This document shows, piece by piece, positions 1-9,977 of a stretch of 48,889 bases of DNA. The notes beneath the pieces were generated by a model. The model saw nothing but the letters and a program-made list of their open reading frames with translations. It was not told where the DNA came from and ran no database searches. This DNA is from Paraburkholderia youngii. Its GTDB lineage: Bacteria; Pseudomonadota; Gammaproteobacteria; Burkholderiales; Burkholderiaceae. How positions within the stretch are numbered: the first letter of the stretch is position 1; the number at the start of each line of letters is the position of its first letter. The position numbers and the translations under genes are program-made. Location: contig NZ_JAALDK010000003.1 in NCBI RefSeq assembly GCF_013366925.1, forward strand, positions 572,466 through 621,354, given 5' to 3'.

Positions 1-1278
1 CGAACTCCCCGGCGGTGCAGTCGGTCGCGCTCGTCAGAACGGCTCTCGAGTTCTTCCTGTACCGCAGGCGCGACTTCAAGCGTGACCGGCGTGACTGTCT
101 CCCCGAGCAGCCTGCCGATGGCCTTGTCAAGCTCGCCACCGTGAACATGCTGGCACACCGGCCGCCCATGTTTGACGCCGTGGCGCTGGCACATGTAGTC
201 CGGCACCCTGTGTGTGCCCCTTGACGTGATAGCGCACTGTCATCCGCTCACCGCATCTGGCACATATCGCCAGGCCCTGCAACAGCGCCGGGCCCTCACG
301 TGGTGCCCCTCTTTCCCGATCGATGCCCAGTGCGTGAGCATTCTCGCGCAACACCTGAACATTCTGTTCAAACTCTTCCCAGCTCACATAAGCCTCGTGG
401 GCGTCGGGAATCAGCGACAGCCATTCCGCAGAGGGCAGCCGGGCGGAGACTTTCTGCCCATCGGGATGGTTTCGATAGCGCGTGCGCCCGAAGCAGTACG
501 CACCTGCGTACCGCGGATGATGCAGAACCCACAGTACGCGTGAGTGCTCGAGCTCGCTCCACAGCACATCATCTTTGCGAACTCCGTGATGGACCCGATG
601 CGGGAACAGAAGGCCCTGCTCACGAAAGGCCTTGACGGTTGCAGTGGCCGAACCGGTGCGCCGAAACGTGCGGAAGAGATGACGGATGCTTTCCTGGATA
701 CGTGCGTCGGGATCCAGACGAACGCGCGATTCGGTGTCGTAGACAAAGCCGATGGGCAAGCGCGTCTCCAGCTCGCCGCGACGTGCCTTATTGAGGATGC
801 CGCCGCGCAGTCGTGCCCGCATGACGTGCAATTCAGCCTCGCTCATCGTGCCCTTCAGGCCAAGCAGCAATCGGTCATTGAAGTGCGCGGGATCGTAGAC
901 GCCATCCTCGTCAAGGATCAGACAGTCGGCCAGTGCGCAAATTTCTAGTAGCCGATGCCAGTCGGTGGAGTTGCGCGCCATGCGCGACACTTCGAGCCCC
1001 ATCACAATTCCGGCGCGGCCCAGGCTCACCTCAGCGACCAGGCGCTGGAACCCCTGGCGATCAACCGAGGACGCGCCAGACAGTCCGAGGTCCGAGTCGA
1101 TGACGACCACCTGATCAGTGCGCCATCCGAGCGCAATCGCGCGTTGTCGCAGGTTGTATTGGCGCTCGGTGCTCTCGGTATTCTCAAACAGCTGTCGCAA
1201 CGTAGACTGCCTGACATACAGGTAGGCGTTTCTCTTCAGATGCCGGGCCTGAACTTTCGCGTGCGTCTGATCGGTCAT
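1..1278 (-). pseudogene. Large serine recombinase, frameshifted in the zinc-ribbon region
   Basis: Site-specific DNA recombinase of the large serine family. The main reading frame runs from 1278 to 127. The resolvase domain carries the likely nucleophile Ser25 (context VRQST) and the conserved SRMARN stretch. It is followed by a recombinase domain and the start of a zinc ribbon (CARCGERM). Near position 205 the frame is lost: in the next frame the family sequence resumes (PDYMCQRHG, then VCQHVHGGELDKA) and runs open to the window edge, so one base has been gained or two lost. The start is well supported by GGAGGT 8 bases upstream of ATG. It overlaps the end of the small upstream gene by 4 bases, which suggests translational coupling. 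The broken C-terminal zinc ribbon probably makes it inactive. A sequencing error at the shift is possible. Confidence 0.85.
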
Positions 1279-1508
1279 GCCATCACCTCCGCTGTCGCAA
1301 TTGCCATCGTCGCCACGACGGCGACCAGATTCTGTTCGAGACCGGCAGGCAGGTTCAGCCCACTCGGGCGCGCAACCGGTAATGGACTAAACGGAAACGC
1401 TTCGGTCACAGACTTCATCCAGATCGCCATGCCTTTGAACATGAACAGCGCACGGCCACGCATCAGAGTGGGACCACCTCCGCCGGGCTCGAGAGCCTCC
1501 TGCCGCAA
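1275..1508 (-). CDS. Small conserved-looking protein between HTH gene and recombinase
   Basis: A product of about 77 residues or slightly more, lying between the HTH gene and the recombinase and ending in an ATGA overlap with the recombinase start. It has a glycine-rich stretch (EPGGGGPTLMRG) and then a hydrophobic, alanine and valine rich C-terminal part. I do not recognise a domain. The start is uncertain: no ATG is available at the right place, the frame is open further upstream into the HTH gene, and the TTG at 1508 is only the most convenient choice. The position inside a tight same-strand module and the 4-base overlap are the reasons to believe it is translated. Confidence 0.5.
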   Translation of the reverse strand: MRQEALEPGGGGPTLMRGRALFMFKGMAIWMKSVTEAFPFSPLPVARPSGLNLPAGLEQNLVAVVATMAIATAEVMA

Positions 1509-1561
1509 GATCTCGTAGCTTTGGCTCAGGGACTGGGTATCGCGCGCCGTTACGGGAGGAT

Positions 1562-2029
1562 TTACCGTAGTTTTTTTTTCAAACGCGCCAGGGCGCGTTC
1601 CACGGTGCGTCGATGCACCGCCAGGCCAAACTGTTCCGCAATCAGATCAACCAGCTCCTGCACTTCCGGCTCAGCGTGAGTCACGCGCGCTTCTTCGATG
1701 AAGCGCATCACCTCATCGGTGATCTTGTGAGGTCCGTGTGGGCCGCGCTTGACCGGCAGCAGACCGGCCAGGCCATCGCGCTCGAAGTCGGCCTGCGCCT
1801 TGTAGAAGGTCGGCCGGCTGACTCCGAAGTGTGCGGCGGCATCCGCGACGGTTTGCCCTTCGACGCGTACGCGTCGCAGCATTTCGTATCGGACTTGAAC
1901 CAGATCCCGGGGATCGAAGAAGTCGCTGTCAATGAAGGCAGGATCATCGATGTCATGAGGGCGCGGATTCACCGTGCCACTCTCTTCGAGAGCAGTGAGT
2001 TTGGGATCGGGCTTTCGTGTACGAGTCAT
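1562..2029 (-). CDS. Helix-turn-helix protein of the recombinase module
   Basis: A DNA-binding protein of 155 residues. The middle (about residues 50-85) is a helix-turn-helix of the transposase/resolvase type, recognisable from QTVADAAAHFGVSRPTFYKAQ. It is followed by a second winged-helix-like half with EVQELVDLIAEQFGL and HRRTVERAL and a basic tail. The protein therefore looks like two HTH units without a catalytic domain. It is the first gene of a minus-strand group with the small protein and the recombinase downstream, so a role as regulator or DNA-targeting partner of the recombinase is likely but inferred. The ATG at 2029 has no clear ribosome binding site and sits only about 12 bases from a -10-like box, so the message may be leaderless or nearly so. 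Confidence 0.75.
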   Translation of the reverse strand: MTRTRKPDPKLTALEESGTVNPRPHDIDDPAFIDSDFFDPRDLVQVRYEMLRRVRVEGQTVADAAAHFGVSRPTFYKAQADFERDGLAGLLPVKRGPHGPHKITDEVMRFIEEARVTHAEPEVQELVDLIAEQFGLAVHRRTVERALARLKKKLR

Positions 2030-2186
2030 ATGTAATGTAAATTATGCCCATATATAGCCGATGTCAAGGTGATTTTCGAGAACTCCGTCAGGCACTCCCC
2101 GTAGAAGAACGGATAGACACTTATTCTGGTCCGAGACGAAGCACATCGGTTTCTGAAAATGGCATAATTTATTTTACACATATGGC
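2028..2186. repeat. Imperfect inverted repeat flanking the regulatory gap
   Basis: The arms are about 2028-2051 and 2161-2186. Both contain CATATGT at the outer side and AATTATGCC at the inner side with an AT-rich centre, and they point towards each other. The right arm lies just beyond the stop codon of the DUF5372-like gene and the left arm covers the start and -10 of the HTH gene. They could be operator sites for the HTH protein or recombinase binding sites. The 110 bases in between contain no gene that I can see. Confidence 0.55.
2041..2067 (-). promoter_or_regulatory. Candidate promoter of the HTH-recombinase group
   Basis: On the minus strand a perfect TTGACA (2062-2067) is followed after 15 bases by CATAAT (2041-2046), a 5 of 6 match to the -10 consensus. 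The spacer is shorter than ideal. An alternative reading is a 17-base spacer with TAATTT as -10. Transcription would begin within a few bases of the ATG at 2029. The promoter overlaps one arm of the inverted repeat, so autoregulation is plausible. Confidence 0.45.
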
Positions 2187-2187
2187 A

Positions 2188-2510
2188 TTATTTGCTTGAC
2201 AGCTTGCGCCTGCCTGCCCGCCTTTTGGCTTGTCTGCTTGTTTCTCTGTACCGCGCAATTAGCATGGTCAACTGCAACAGATCTTCGATGCGGAAATGCG
2301 ATCGCCCCGCCGAAACCGTCTCGAATGCATTGGGCGCCGCGGCGCTCGTCCAGGCTGCCGGCATACGTTTCAGGTCACCGCGGTCGTCGTGGAAGTAGAC
2401 GCGGTCTTCTCCCCAAGTGTTGCGCCGATCCGCAAGCGCGAACTCTCGCCCATACAACGGATGGAAGGGATGCGTGACCCGGAATAACTGTGCTTCATCG
2501 GTCAGATCGC
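2188..2510 (-). pseudogene. DUF5372-like protein, 5' end missing
   Basis: About 105 residues resemble the DUF5372 family: the core reads FRVTHPFHPLYGREF followed by WGEDRVYFHDD and a proline and alanine rich middle, with a basic lysine and arginine tail. The function of the family is unknown to me, but members are commonly seen beside HTH and recombinase genes like those here. No ATG, GTG or TTG is available just before the conserved core, and the upstream sequence belongs to the transposon starting near 2511 on the other strand, so the natural start was probably removed by that junction. Confidence 0.6.
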
Positions 2511-3077
2511 GTGCAGTTGACTGCTTTTGCCAAGGGCAAGCTCGAGCGCTGGCACCGCACGTTACGCGAGCGGTTCCTCGCCGAACTCGACGCGACACAT
2601 ATCCGTGACATGGCGGACCTGAACGCGCGGTTGTGGGCATGGGTTGAGCAGGTCTACCATCGCCGCAAACACAGCGCACTTGGCGAACACACGCCGCTCT
2701 CGCGCTACCAGCAGGACCTGCCGCGCATCCGGCAGCTCGGTATGCTGGCCGCACGACTGGACGAACAGTTCCTGCATCGCATCGCGCGTCATGTCCGTCG
2801 CGATGGCACCGTCTCGTTCAATGGCAAACGCTTCGAGGTCCCGTACGAGCTCACCGGACAGACGGTATTGCTCGTGGTAGATCCGCACGCCGGCACCGTC
2901 CTTCGCGTCGAGAGCCAGACCGGCCAGGCGCTGGGCGCCGCCACCGCGCTGGACGCCGTCGCCAACAATACGCGCCGGCGGCAGCGGCCGCGGGCCGTGC
3001 CCATCACGAATGTCGTCACGCCGGGGCCGAACCTGCTCGAACTGGTGCATCAGCGTCACTACCGGCAGGAGGCCTGA
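2511..3077 (+). pseudogene. C-terminal part of a Mu/TnsB-type DDE transposase
   Basis: The readable product begins at the third catalytic acidic residue region of an integrase-core transposase (KGKLERWHRTLRE) and continues into the C-terminal beta-barrel domain typical of Mu and TnsB-like enzymes (FNGKRFEVP, then VLLVVDPHAG). The N-terminal DNA-binding domain and the first two catalytic aspartates are absent, so it cannot act. The break lies near 2511, facing the truncated DUF5372-like gene. The stop at 3077 is 2 bases before the start of the ATPase gene, showing they were one operon. The family-level assignment is good, the exact transposon family is not determined. Confidence 0.75.
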
Positions 3078-3079
3078 GC

Positions 3080-3874
3080 ATGTACCGGCAACACTTCGGC
3101 CTGCGCGCAGCGCCGCTGGACAAGGATTCGACGGACCTCTGGGATGACGGCGCACTCGCCCAGCTCACCGAGCGCTTCCAGTGGCTCCTCGGCAGCCCCG
3201 GTATTGGCCTGCTGGCTGGCGAGCCCGGCGTGGGCAAGACCGCAGCGCTACGGCATCTCACGCGCAGCCTCAATCCGCATCGCTATCACGTCATCTATCT
3301 GGCCGAAACGGAGTTCGGCCGCATCGACCTATACCGCTCGCTCGCCCGGTCGCTCGGACTGGAGCCCAGCTACCGGCGTGCTGACCTCTGGCGTGATCTC
3401 AAGCAGCGCATTACCGAGCTCGTCGAAGGCAAGCAGTTGCTCGTGGTATGGATCATCGACGAGGCGCAGAACCTGCCCATCGAGTTCTTCCGTGACTTCC
3501 CGTCGTTCCTCAACTTCGCGTTCGATTCACGCAACCTGCTCACAGTATGGCTGGCCGCGCATCCGTGCCTGGCCACCACGCTCGAGCGCGCGCCGTATGC
3601 CGCCCTGTACGGTCGTATCCAGGCGCGTGTGCAACTCAAGCCCGTAATCGAGCGCGAGCGCTTCGCGCAACTGATTGCGCACGCCCTGAAGAGCGCCGGC
3701 TGCACGCATACGCTGCTGGCCGACTCCGGGCTCGAACTGTTGCGGCAGGCCTCACGCGGTTTGCCGCGACAGGCCGGGCGCATCCTGCGCACCGCCATGC
3801 AACTGGCCGTGCCCCGCGGCCTGAACCATCTGCCCGACGAACTGCTGCAACAGGCTATCGAGGAGTTCCGGTGA
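3080..3874 (+). CDS. AAA+ ATPase of the transposon (ExeA/TniB/TnsC-like)
   Basis: A complete 264-residue ATPase that would act as target selector or activator for the Mu/TnsB-type transposase encoded just before it. It starts with MYRQHFGLR, typical of ExeA/TniB-like proteins. Walker A is GEPGVGKT (residues 47-54) and Walker B ends in IIDEAQN. A sensor-like segment and a C-terminal helical lid with GLPRQAGRILRTA follow. The ATG lies 2 bases after the transposase stop and the gene overlaps the next by GTGA, so the three are translationally linked. With the transposase broken, this ATPase has no cognate partner in the window, though it could still serve an intact copy elsewhere. Confidence 0.85.
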   Translation: MYRQHFGLRAAPLDKDSTDLWDDGALAQLTERFQWLLGSPGIGLLAGEPGVGKTAALRHLTRSLNPHRYHVIYLAETEFGRIDLYRSLARSLGLEPSYRRADLWRDLKQRITELVEGKQLLVVWIIDEAQNLPIEFFRDFPSFLNFAFDSRNLLTVWLAAHPCLATTLERAPYAALYGRIQARVQLKPVIERERFAQLIAHALKSAGCTHTLLADSGLELLRQASRGLPRQAGRILRTAMQLAVPRGLNHLPDELLQQAIEEFR

Positions 3875-4107
3875 GCAGGCGCCGCAAACACCCGAAGGCG
3901 TCTCGCACGGCGCCGAAGATCATGTCCCGACCGCCTGCACTACCCGAACTGACGGATAAAGCCGCCGCGCAGATCCAGCGACTGCTGGGCGACTGGCTCC
4001 TGTGGTTCAGCGCGGCATACGGCGAACAGATCCGTCGCTGCAACGAACCGTGGACGGCACCGCCACGCGAACCACCTCCCTCTCATCGCATCGACGATCC
4101 CTTCTGA
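3871..4107 (+). CDS. Small third gene of the transposon operon
   Basis: A 78-residue protein starting at GTG 3871, overlapping the ATPase stop by four bases. The N-terminus is very basic (SRRRKHPKAS), the middle is proline rich, followed by an amphipathic helix with LLGDWLLWFSAAYGEQ. I do not recognise a domain. Its place as the last gene of the transposase-ATPase operon, immediately before a hairpin terminator, suggests an accessory protein of the transposon. Confidence 0.6.
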   Translation: MSRRRKHPKASRTAPKIMSRPPALPELTDKAAAQIQRLLGDWLLWFSAAYGEQIRRCNEPWTAPPREPPPSHRIDDPF

Positions 4108-4114
4108 CGACACA

Positions 4115-4150
4115 GCAGCCCCGAGCTTAACAGCCGGGGCTGCGTTCGTT
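4115..4150 (+). terminator. Hairpin terminator after the transposon operon
   Basis: A 9-bp perfect stem (4115-4123 with 4135-4143, GCAGCCCCG and its complement) with an 11-base loop begins 8 bases after the last gene. The following sequence is only moderately T-rich. Confidence 0.6.
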
Positions 4151-4269
4151 GTGCCGTGCGTCAAACGCGCGATGCCACGCACGTATCGTCTTCTTGCATC
4201 TCGCGTTCAATTAGCAAGGACTTCTACTCGACTGGCCCGCGACAATCAGCGTCGTCTCGCCTCGAATAT

Positions 4270-4308
4270 CTCGCGATACCGAACCCCGAATACCGCGAGA
4301 CGTAACAA
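4270..4308 (+). repeat. 39-bp repeat, copy 1 (possible transposon end)
   Basis: This segment runs from CTCGCGA to GCGAGACGTAACAA and matches 16110-16148 at roughly two thirds of positions without gaps, with both edges best conserved. It contains CTCGCG and CGCGAG as short inverted arms. It lies 160 bases beyond the transposase-ATPase operon, where the right end of that element would be expected. An end or transposase-binding site is inferred. Confidence 0.4.
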
Positions 4309-4819
4309 CCAGCGAACCGCGCAGCTGATGACGATGGCAAGGAAGCGGTGACCGTGATAAAGCGACTTTCTTTTCTTCATCGTTTCATTCTACCCCCGCT
4401 ACTGCGTCAACTTGACAGAGCCCTTCACCGGGCTCACCCTGGATCCGTCCAATTCCTGAGCAAATGTACGTCCTGTGCGCTCTTGCGTCGTGAATACCTC
4501 AACGTGACAACGCCCTATTTCGCGATCAGCTGGCGCAAGCAGGATCACGCAGTCTTTGAGATTGATCAACCGGCAACAAGTTTGAAGCGTGTCTATCTTG
4601 TGCCGTGCCTATCGAGTCGGGCAAAATGATCTTGCCTGTTCTGGCTCCGGATGGATGTGATCTTTCTTTGAATGTCGACTATTGCAATTCACTCAATCAT
4701 CTGAAAATCGGGGTGACAGGATTTTATCTCTCCAGAGGCCGTAATTGATTCAAAAGCTACCGATCAACGATCAAGGAACCCATCATACAGACTCGTAAAA
4801 TGAAGGTGCGCCGGGAACC
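4309..4819. other. No supported gene
   Basis: Short open frames exist (for example 4348-4629 on the plus strand), but none has a recognisable domain or a convincing ribosome binding site, and base composition is less GC rich than in the genes around it. I see no RNA gene or repeat here. Confidence 0.4.
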
Positions 4820-5115
4820 GTGGAGGCTGGTTGGTTTAAGCTAATAGCGTACGCCGGACTCAGCTCTCGCGCGCCTGTTGAGCACTATCTGGCGGCTCGC
4901 AAGGCTGCCGGACAATCGGCGCGCGGTATGCTCGGGAACATCCGGCGAGATCTCATGCTGTTTGCCAACAGCCGTCACAGGCCGGATCTCGCCGCGGTGT
5001 TTCAGCACACGCCAGAAGAGCTGCAAGCACGCGCCAGCGCCGTCGAACGAGCAATCAAGCTGTTGCCCACGCTGCCGGTGCCGCAACCCCAGATCAGCGA
5101 CGCGGTCGACGCAAG
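4820..5115 (+). pseudogene. N-terminal domain fragment of a tyrosine integrase
   Basis: About 98 residues match the N-terminal region of the long Burkholderia-type phage integrases that carry a DUF3701-like domain. The recognisable features are APVEHYLAARKAAGQSARG, then a basic helix, RPDLAAVFQ, and a helix ending in TLPVPQPQISDAVD. In complete proteins a core-binding and catalytic tyrosine recombinase domain follows. Here the match stops near 5115, at the ribosome binding site of the methyltransferase gene, so only a relic remains. There is no sensible start codon of its own. Confidence 0.65.
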
Positions 5116-5124
5116 GAGGATGAG

Positions 5125-5940
5125 ATGGATTATGCATCGATGCTCCAACCCCACAATGCCGAGGCCGCAGGCACGTGGGGAAGTGCAGGGCGGCAATATG
5201 AACGAGTTAGTCAATCAATCTCCGATGCGATTGAGCATTGCGTTATTCGCGTCGCTCCGCAGCCCGGCGAGCGCGTTCTGGACGTGGCCACGGGTACAGG
5301 GTGGGCCGCACGGCGCATCGCTGCCCGTGGCGCAAGCGGTATAGGAATTGACTTGGCAGCAAATCTCATCGAGACCGCCAAAGCGTATGCGGCTGATGCG
5401 CAATTATCCTTCGAGTTCCAAGTGGGCGATGCGGAGGCGCTGCAATTCGAGGATCAAAGCTTCGACGCCGTCATTTCGACATTCGGCGTTATGTTTGCCA
5501 GCGATCCGGACGCAGCGGCCTCGGAGTTGGCGCGGGTCTGCAAACCGGGGGGCAGGCTGGGAATTGCATCCTGGCCTTCCGACGGTACGGTCGCTGGGTT
5601 GTTCAAAATCATGCAGCCATATGTGACGCGAGCTCCCGTGCCACTACCAACGTCGCCATTTGCCTGGGGGAACACAGATTACGTTAAGAAGCTGCTTGGA
5701 GCGGCCTTCGACTTGCGCTTTGAGAGCGGCACTACCGTCTTGCGCGAACTGAACGGGTCTATCGTGTGGGAGTTGTCCGTGGAGAGCTACGGCCCCATTA
5801 AAACCTTGGCCGCGAGCTTGGATCCGGACAGCCGCGAGCGCCTAAGGCAGGATTTCATAACATATCACGAAGGGTTTCAGTCCGAGTTGGGGATTGCGAT
5901 GCCGCGGGAGTACCTCGTGGCTATCGGCATCCGAAAGTAG
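5125..5940 (+). CDS. Class I SAM-dependent methyltransferase
   Basis: A complete 271-residue cytosolic methyltransferase with a Rossmann fold. Motif I is VLDVATGTG (residues 51-59), followed by an acidic residue at the end of the second strand (GIGIDLAANLI) that would bind the ribose of SAM, then GDAEALQFEDQSFDAV and the motif around CKPGGRL. It resembles the UbiE/ArsM-type group, but the substrate cannot be read from the sequence. The start is firm: AAGGAGG (5113-5119) lies 5 bases before the ATG. It stands alone between integrase debris and IS3 debris, consistent with cargo carried in by mobile DNA. Confidence 0.85.
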   Translation: MDYASMLQPHNAEAAGTWGSAGRQYERVSQSISDAIEHCVIRVAPQPGERVLDVATGTGWAARRIAARGASGIGIDLAANLIETAKAYAADAQLSFEFQVGDAEALQFEDQSFDAVISTFGVMFASDPDAAASELARVCKPGGRLGIASWPSDGTVAGLFKIMQPYVTRAPVPLPTSPFAWGNTDYVKKLLGAAFDLRFESGTTVLRELNGSIVWELSVESYGPIKTLAASLDPDSRERLRQDFITYHEGFQSELGIAMPREYLVAIGIRK

Positions 5941-5964
5941 CCTTCGGGTATTGGCCAGACACAC

Positions 5965-6125
5965 ACACTGAACCGCGCCGGGTTTTCCGGAGGCTCCACT
6001 TCTTGAGAAAATGGAGCTATGGAAAATACCAAGAAGAAGTCCCCACGGTACTCGCCGGAAGTTCGTGAGCGGGCTGTGCGAATGGTGCTGGAACATCAAG
6101 GCGACCGTGACTCGCAATGGAAGGT
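5965..6125 (+). pseudogene. IS3-family left end with start of orfA
   Basis: An inverted-repeat-like end beginning TGAACCGCGCCGG (about 5968) is followed by ATG at 6019 and the first 35 residues of an IS3-family OrfA (MENTKKKSPRYSPEVRERAV). The similarity stops near 6125 where the MITE-like element begins, so only a stub is left. Confidence 0.65.
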
Positions 6126-6130
6126 AATCG

Positions 6131-6258
6131 GGTTGTGTCGCGTTAAGGACGATGGCGTCGCCTCGACTGCAGCCGAACAATTCTATTCTCTCGTGATGTA
6201 AGCAATCCTCTTCACCTTAGGCGCCTGATCGTCGCATCGTCCTTAACGCGACACAACC
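6131..6258. mobile_element. 128-bp MITE-like element with 24-bp perfect terminal inverted repeats
   Basis: Positions 6131-6154 (starting GGTTGTGTCGCG) and 6235-6258 are perfect inverted repeats of 24 bases, enclosing 80 bases without a coding frame. The design fits a non-autonomous element mobilised by a transposase acting at such ends. I see no target duplication at its edges and no full-length partner with the same ends in the window, so the family is unassigned. It cut the IS3 orfA stub at its left. Confidence 0.6.
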
Positions 6259-6491
6259 TGAAATGCGCCGTCCAGTGGCGCGTACACCCAATGGCCGAGA
6301 TCGCACGGCTCACCCATCCTTCGGGCGAAACCATGCACCCGCTCAGCAACTCGAGGAAGCTGGCTTGCGAGCGAAGCGGCACGGCGGTAAGCAGAACGTT
6401 GATCCATTCACTCAGGTAAAACTCAGAAACTCAGTGCGTTTCGACAAGGACATGGGCAATCGCAAGAGAACCGAAAACGATTCCCATTGGC

Positions 6492-6536
6492 CCGCCGCGC
6501 TGCTTGCGCTAAAACCTCGCGCAAGCAGCGCGGCGG
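6492..6536. repeat. 18-bp perfect hairpin in a gene-free stretch
   Basis: Arms 6492-6509 and 6519-6536 (beginning CCGCCGCGCTGC) are perfectly complementary around a 9-base loop. A second, outer pair GGGCAATCG (about 6454) and CGATTGCCC (about 6544) encloses it. No T tract follows. The surrounding 6259-6556 holds no gene that I can support. It could be a terminator, a recombination site or a repeat unit. Confidence 0.5.
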
Positions 6537-6556
6537 ACTCACGATTGCCCTTCTAT

Positions 6557-7737
6557 GGAAGGTCTGCAAAAGTCCTGGCGTTGACGTCTCGGTGGACTAT
6601 CCTGGGAGAAGGCAGGTTTAAGGGGTACCTCGATGACACAGCTTGGTCTTGGTCTGGATCTTTCAACGAAACGCACGCGCAAGCGGGAATTTCTCGATGA
6701 GATGAGGCGCGTTGTGCCATGGTCGAGGTTGATTGCGTTGATCGAACCGCACTATCCAAGGGGTAAGACTGGAAGGCCGCCGTTTCCTATTGCGACGATG
6801 CTGCAGATCTACTTCATGCAGCAGTGGTTTGGTCTGTCAGACCCGGCGATGGAAGAGGCGCTTTATGACGTGCCGCTGTATCGTGAATTTGCTGGGCTGG
6901 ACGAGGGTATGACGCGTTTGCCGGACGAGAGCACGATTCTCCGGTTCCGTCACCTTCTCGAAACGCACGGCCTGGCTGCGCAGATGCTAACGCTGGTCAA
7001 TGAGATCCTGAGCGAGAAAGGCTTGATGCTGAAGGTGGGGTCGGCGGTCGACGCTACCTTGATTTCCGCACCCACTTCGACGAAGAACGGCTCTGGTACA
7101 CGGGACCCGGAAATGCACCAGACGAAGAAGGGAAATCAATGGTACTTCGGGATGAAAGCGCACGTCGGCGTGGACGCAGAGTCGGGCCTGGTCCACACGG
7201 TCATCGGCACAGCCGCCAACGTTCATGACATCAATGCGGCCGAAGCGCTGTTGCACGGCCAGGAAATGGATGTGTCCGCTGACGCCGGATATCAGGGTAT
7301 CGAAAAGCGCTGCCAGGTAAGCGCGGTTCGCTGGCATGTCGCGATGCGACCAGGCAGGCGCAGACAACTGGACCTAACCGATCGGCTGGACACGATATTC
7401 GATCAGATTGAACGCCTGAAGGCCGGCATCCGCGCCAAGGTTGAACATCCGTTCCGCGTCCTCAAACAGCAGTTTGGCTATACGAAGACCCGGTACCGGG
7501 GGTTGATGAAGAACACCGCCCAGATCACGACACTATTTGCTCTGGGCAACCTGTGGATGGCACGCAAGGCTTTGTGGAAAGCTTGAAACGCTCGCAGATT
7601 CAGGCCGCGAATCTCGGCAAACAGTGGTCGTCACGCTTCAAAAAGCCAGGCGACCAACCTGCCAGCAGACTCTCATGGCTGATACGACGCAAGTGGCAAA
7701 CGGCCAACTCTCTGAACACGAGTTGTGCAGACCTTCC
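6557..7737 (+). mobile_element. Complete IS5-family element, copy A
   Basis: 1181 bp, with terminal inverted repeats starting GGAAGGTCTGC at 6557 and ending GCAGACCTTCC at 7737. The flanks carry a 4-bp direct repeat CTAT (6553-6556 and 7738-7741), as expected for IS5-type insertion. Length equals that of copy B at 33512-34692. The transposase frame is intact. Confidence 0.9.
6633..7586 (+). CDS. IS5-family DDE transposase (copy A)
   Basis: A 317-residue transposase, intact. It contains the IS5-type N-terminal domain (EFLDEMRRVVPW, GKTGRPPFP), the first catalytic aspartate in VDATLISAP, the second in ADAGYQG, and the glutamate in AKVEHPFRVLK. It is closely related to copies B and C in this window but differs at many positions, so these are diverged relatives or separate arrivals rather than a recent duplication. 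Confidence 0.92.
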   Translation: MTQLGLGLDLSTKRTRKREFLDEMRRVVPWSRLIALIEPHYPRGKTGRPPFPIATMLQIYFMQQWFGLSDPAMEEALYDVPLYREFAGLDEGMTRLPDESTILRFRHLLETHGLAAQMLTLVNEILSEKGLMLKVGSAVDATLISAPTSTKNGSGTRDPEMHQTKKGNQWYFGMKAHVGVDAESGLVHTVIGTAANVHDINAAEALLHGQEMDVSADAGYQGIEKRCQVSAVRWHVAMRPGRRRQLDLTDRLDTIFDQIERLKAGIRAKVEHPFRVLKQQFGYTKTRYRGLMKNTAQITTLFALGNLWMARKALWKA

Positions 7738-7800
7738 CTATGTCAAGTTTTTCCGAATTGCGAATCATTTGTCAGGGCCCTTCATCGGGGTGCTGAATGT

Positions 7801-8151
7801 CTAAACTCGAGGATTGTAAGTAAAGGTCTGTGCTGTATCTTCCTCGAACCGCGACGCGCAATTCAGGACACAATCGAGTCGTCCGAACGCCTTCACACAT
7901 GCGAGCACAAGTTGCCTCACCTGTTCTTCGTTCGAAAGGTCTGCGCAAAGGGAAATCGCGCGTCCCCCTCGCGTTGCTATCTGATCAACAACCTCCTGCG
8001 CTTCGCGCTTCGATTCGTGATGGTGCACGGCAACGTCCCATCCTCGGGCGGCAAACCCCAAGGCCACCGCCCGACCGATTCGTCGGGCGCCTCCCGTCAC
8101 AAGCACCGATTGCCTACGAGAGCGGTCGTGATGAATCGCTGGTTCAGTCAT
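7801..8151 (-). pseudogene. SDR-family reductase, 3' truncated (FolM-like)
   Basis: The first 110 or so residues of a short-chain dehydrogenase/reductase: the NAD(P) motif is TGGARRIGRAVALGFA (residues about 19-34), followed by HHHESKREA, and the strand-4 motif appears as NCAS rather than the usual NNAS. The SRRQ/TGGARRIG flavour recalls pteridine reductases such as FolM. The catalytic Ser-Tyr-Lys part is absent: family similarity ends near 7815 and the frame stops at 7801, 60 bases from IS5 copy A. It follows panC on the same strand. A nonfunctional fragment is most likely. Confidence 0.7.
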
Positions 8152-8240
8152 AACACAAGTTCAATTTCAGGCAGGCTCAGGCTCGGCTTGCGTTTTCGCC
8201 CCACCCCTCGATCACTGTGACAAGGCATAGCGTCGGAACT

Positions 8241-9944
<1,704 letters not shown>

Positions 9945-9977
9945 TAGAACTTGCCCCTGAGATTCACCTGGCACTGC

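Noticed and set aside
4151..4629. Two small plus-strand genes after the transposon operon
   Set aside because: They are weak in composition and start context, and the first covers the 39-bp repeat.
6263..6556. A plus-strand gene from 6263
   Set aside because: The frame crosses the 18-bp hairpin and the IS5 end. The product has no recognisable features.
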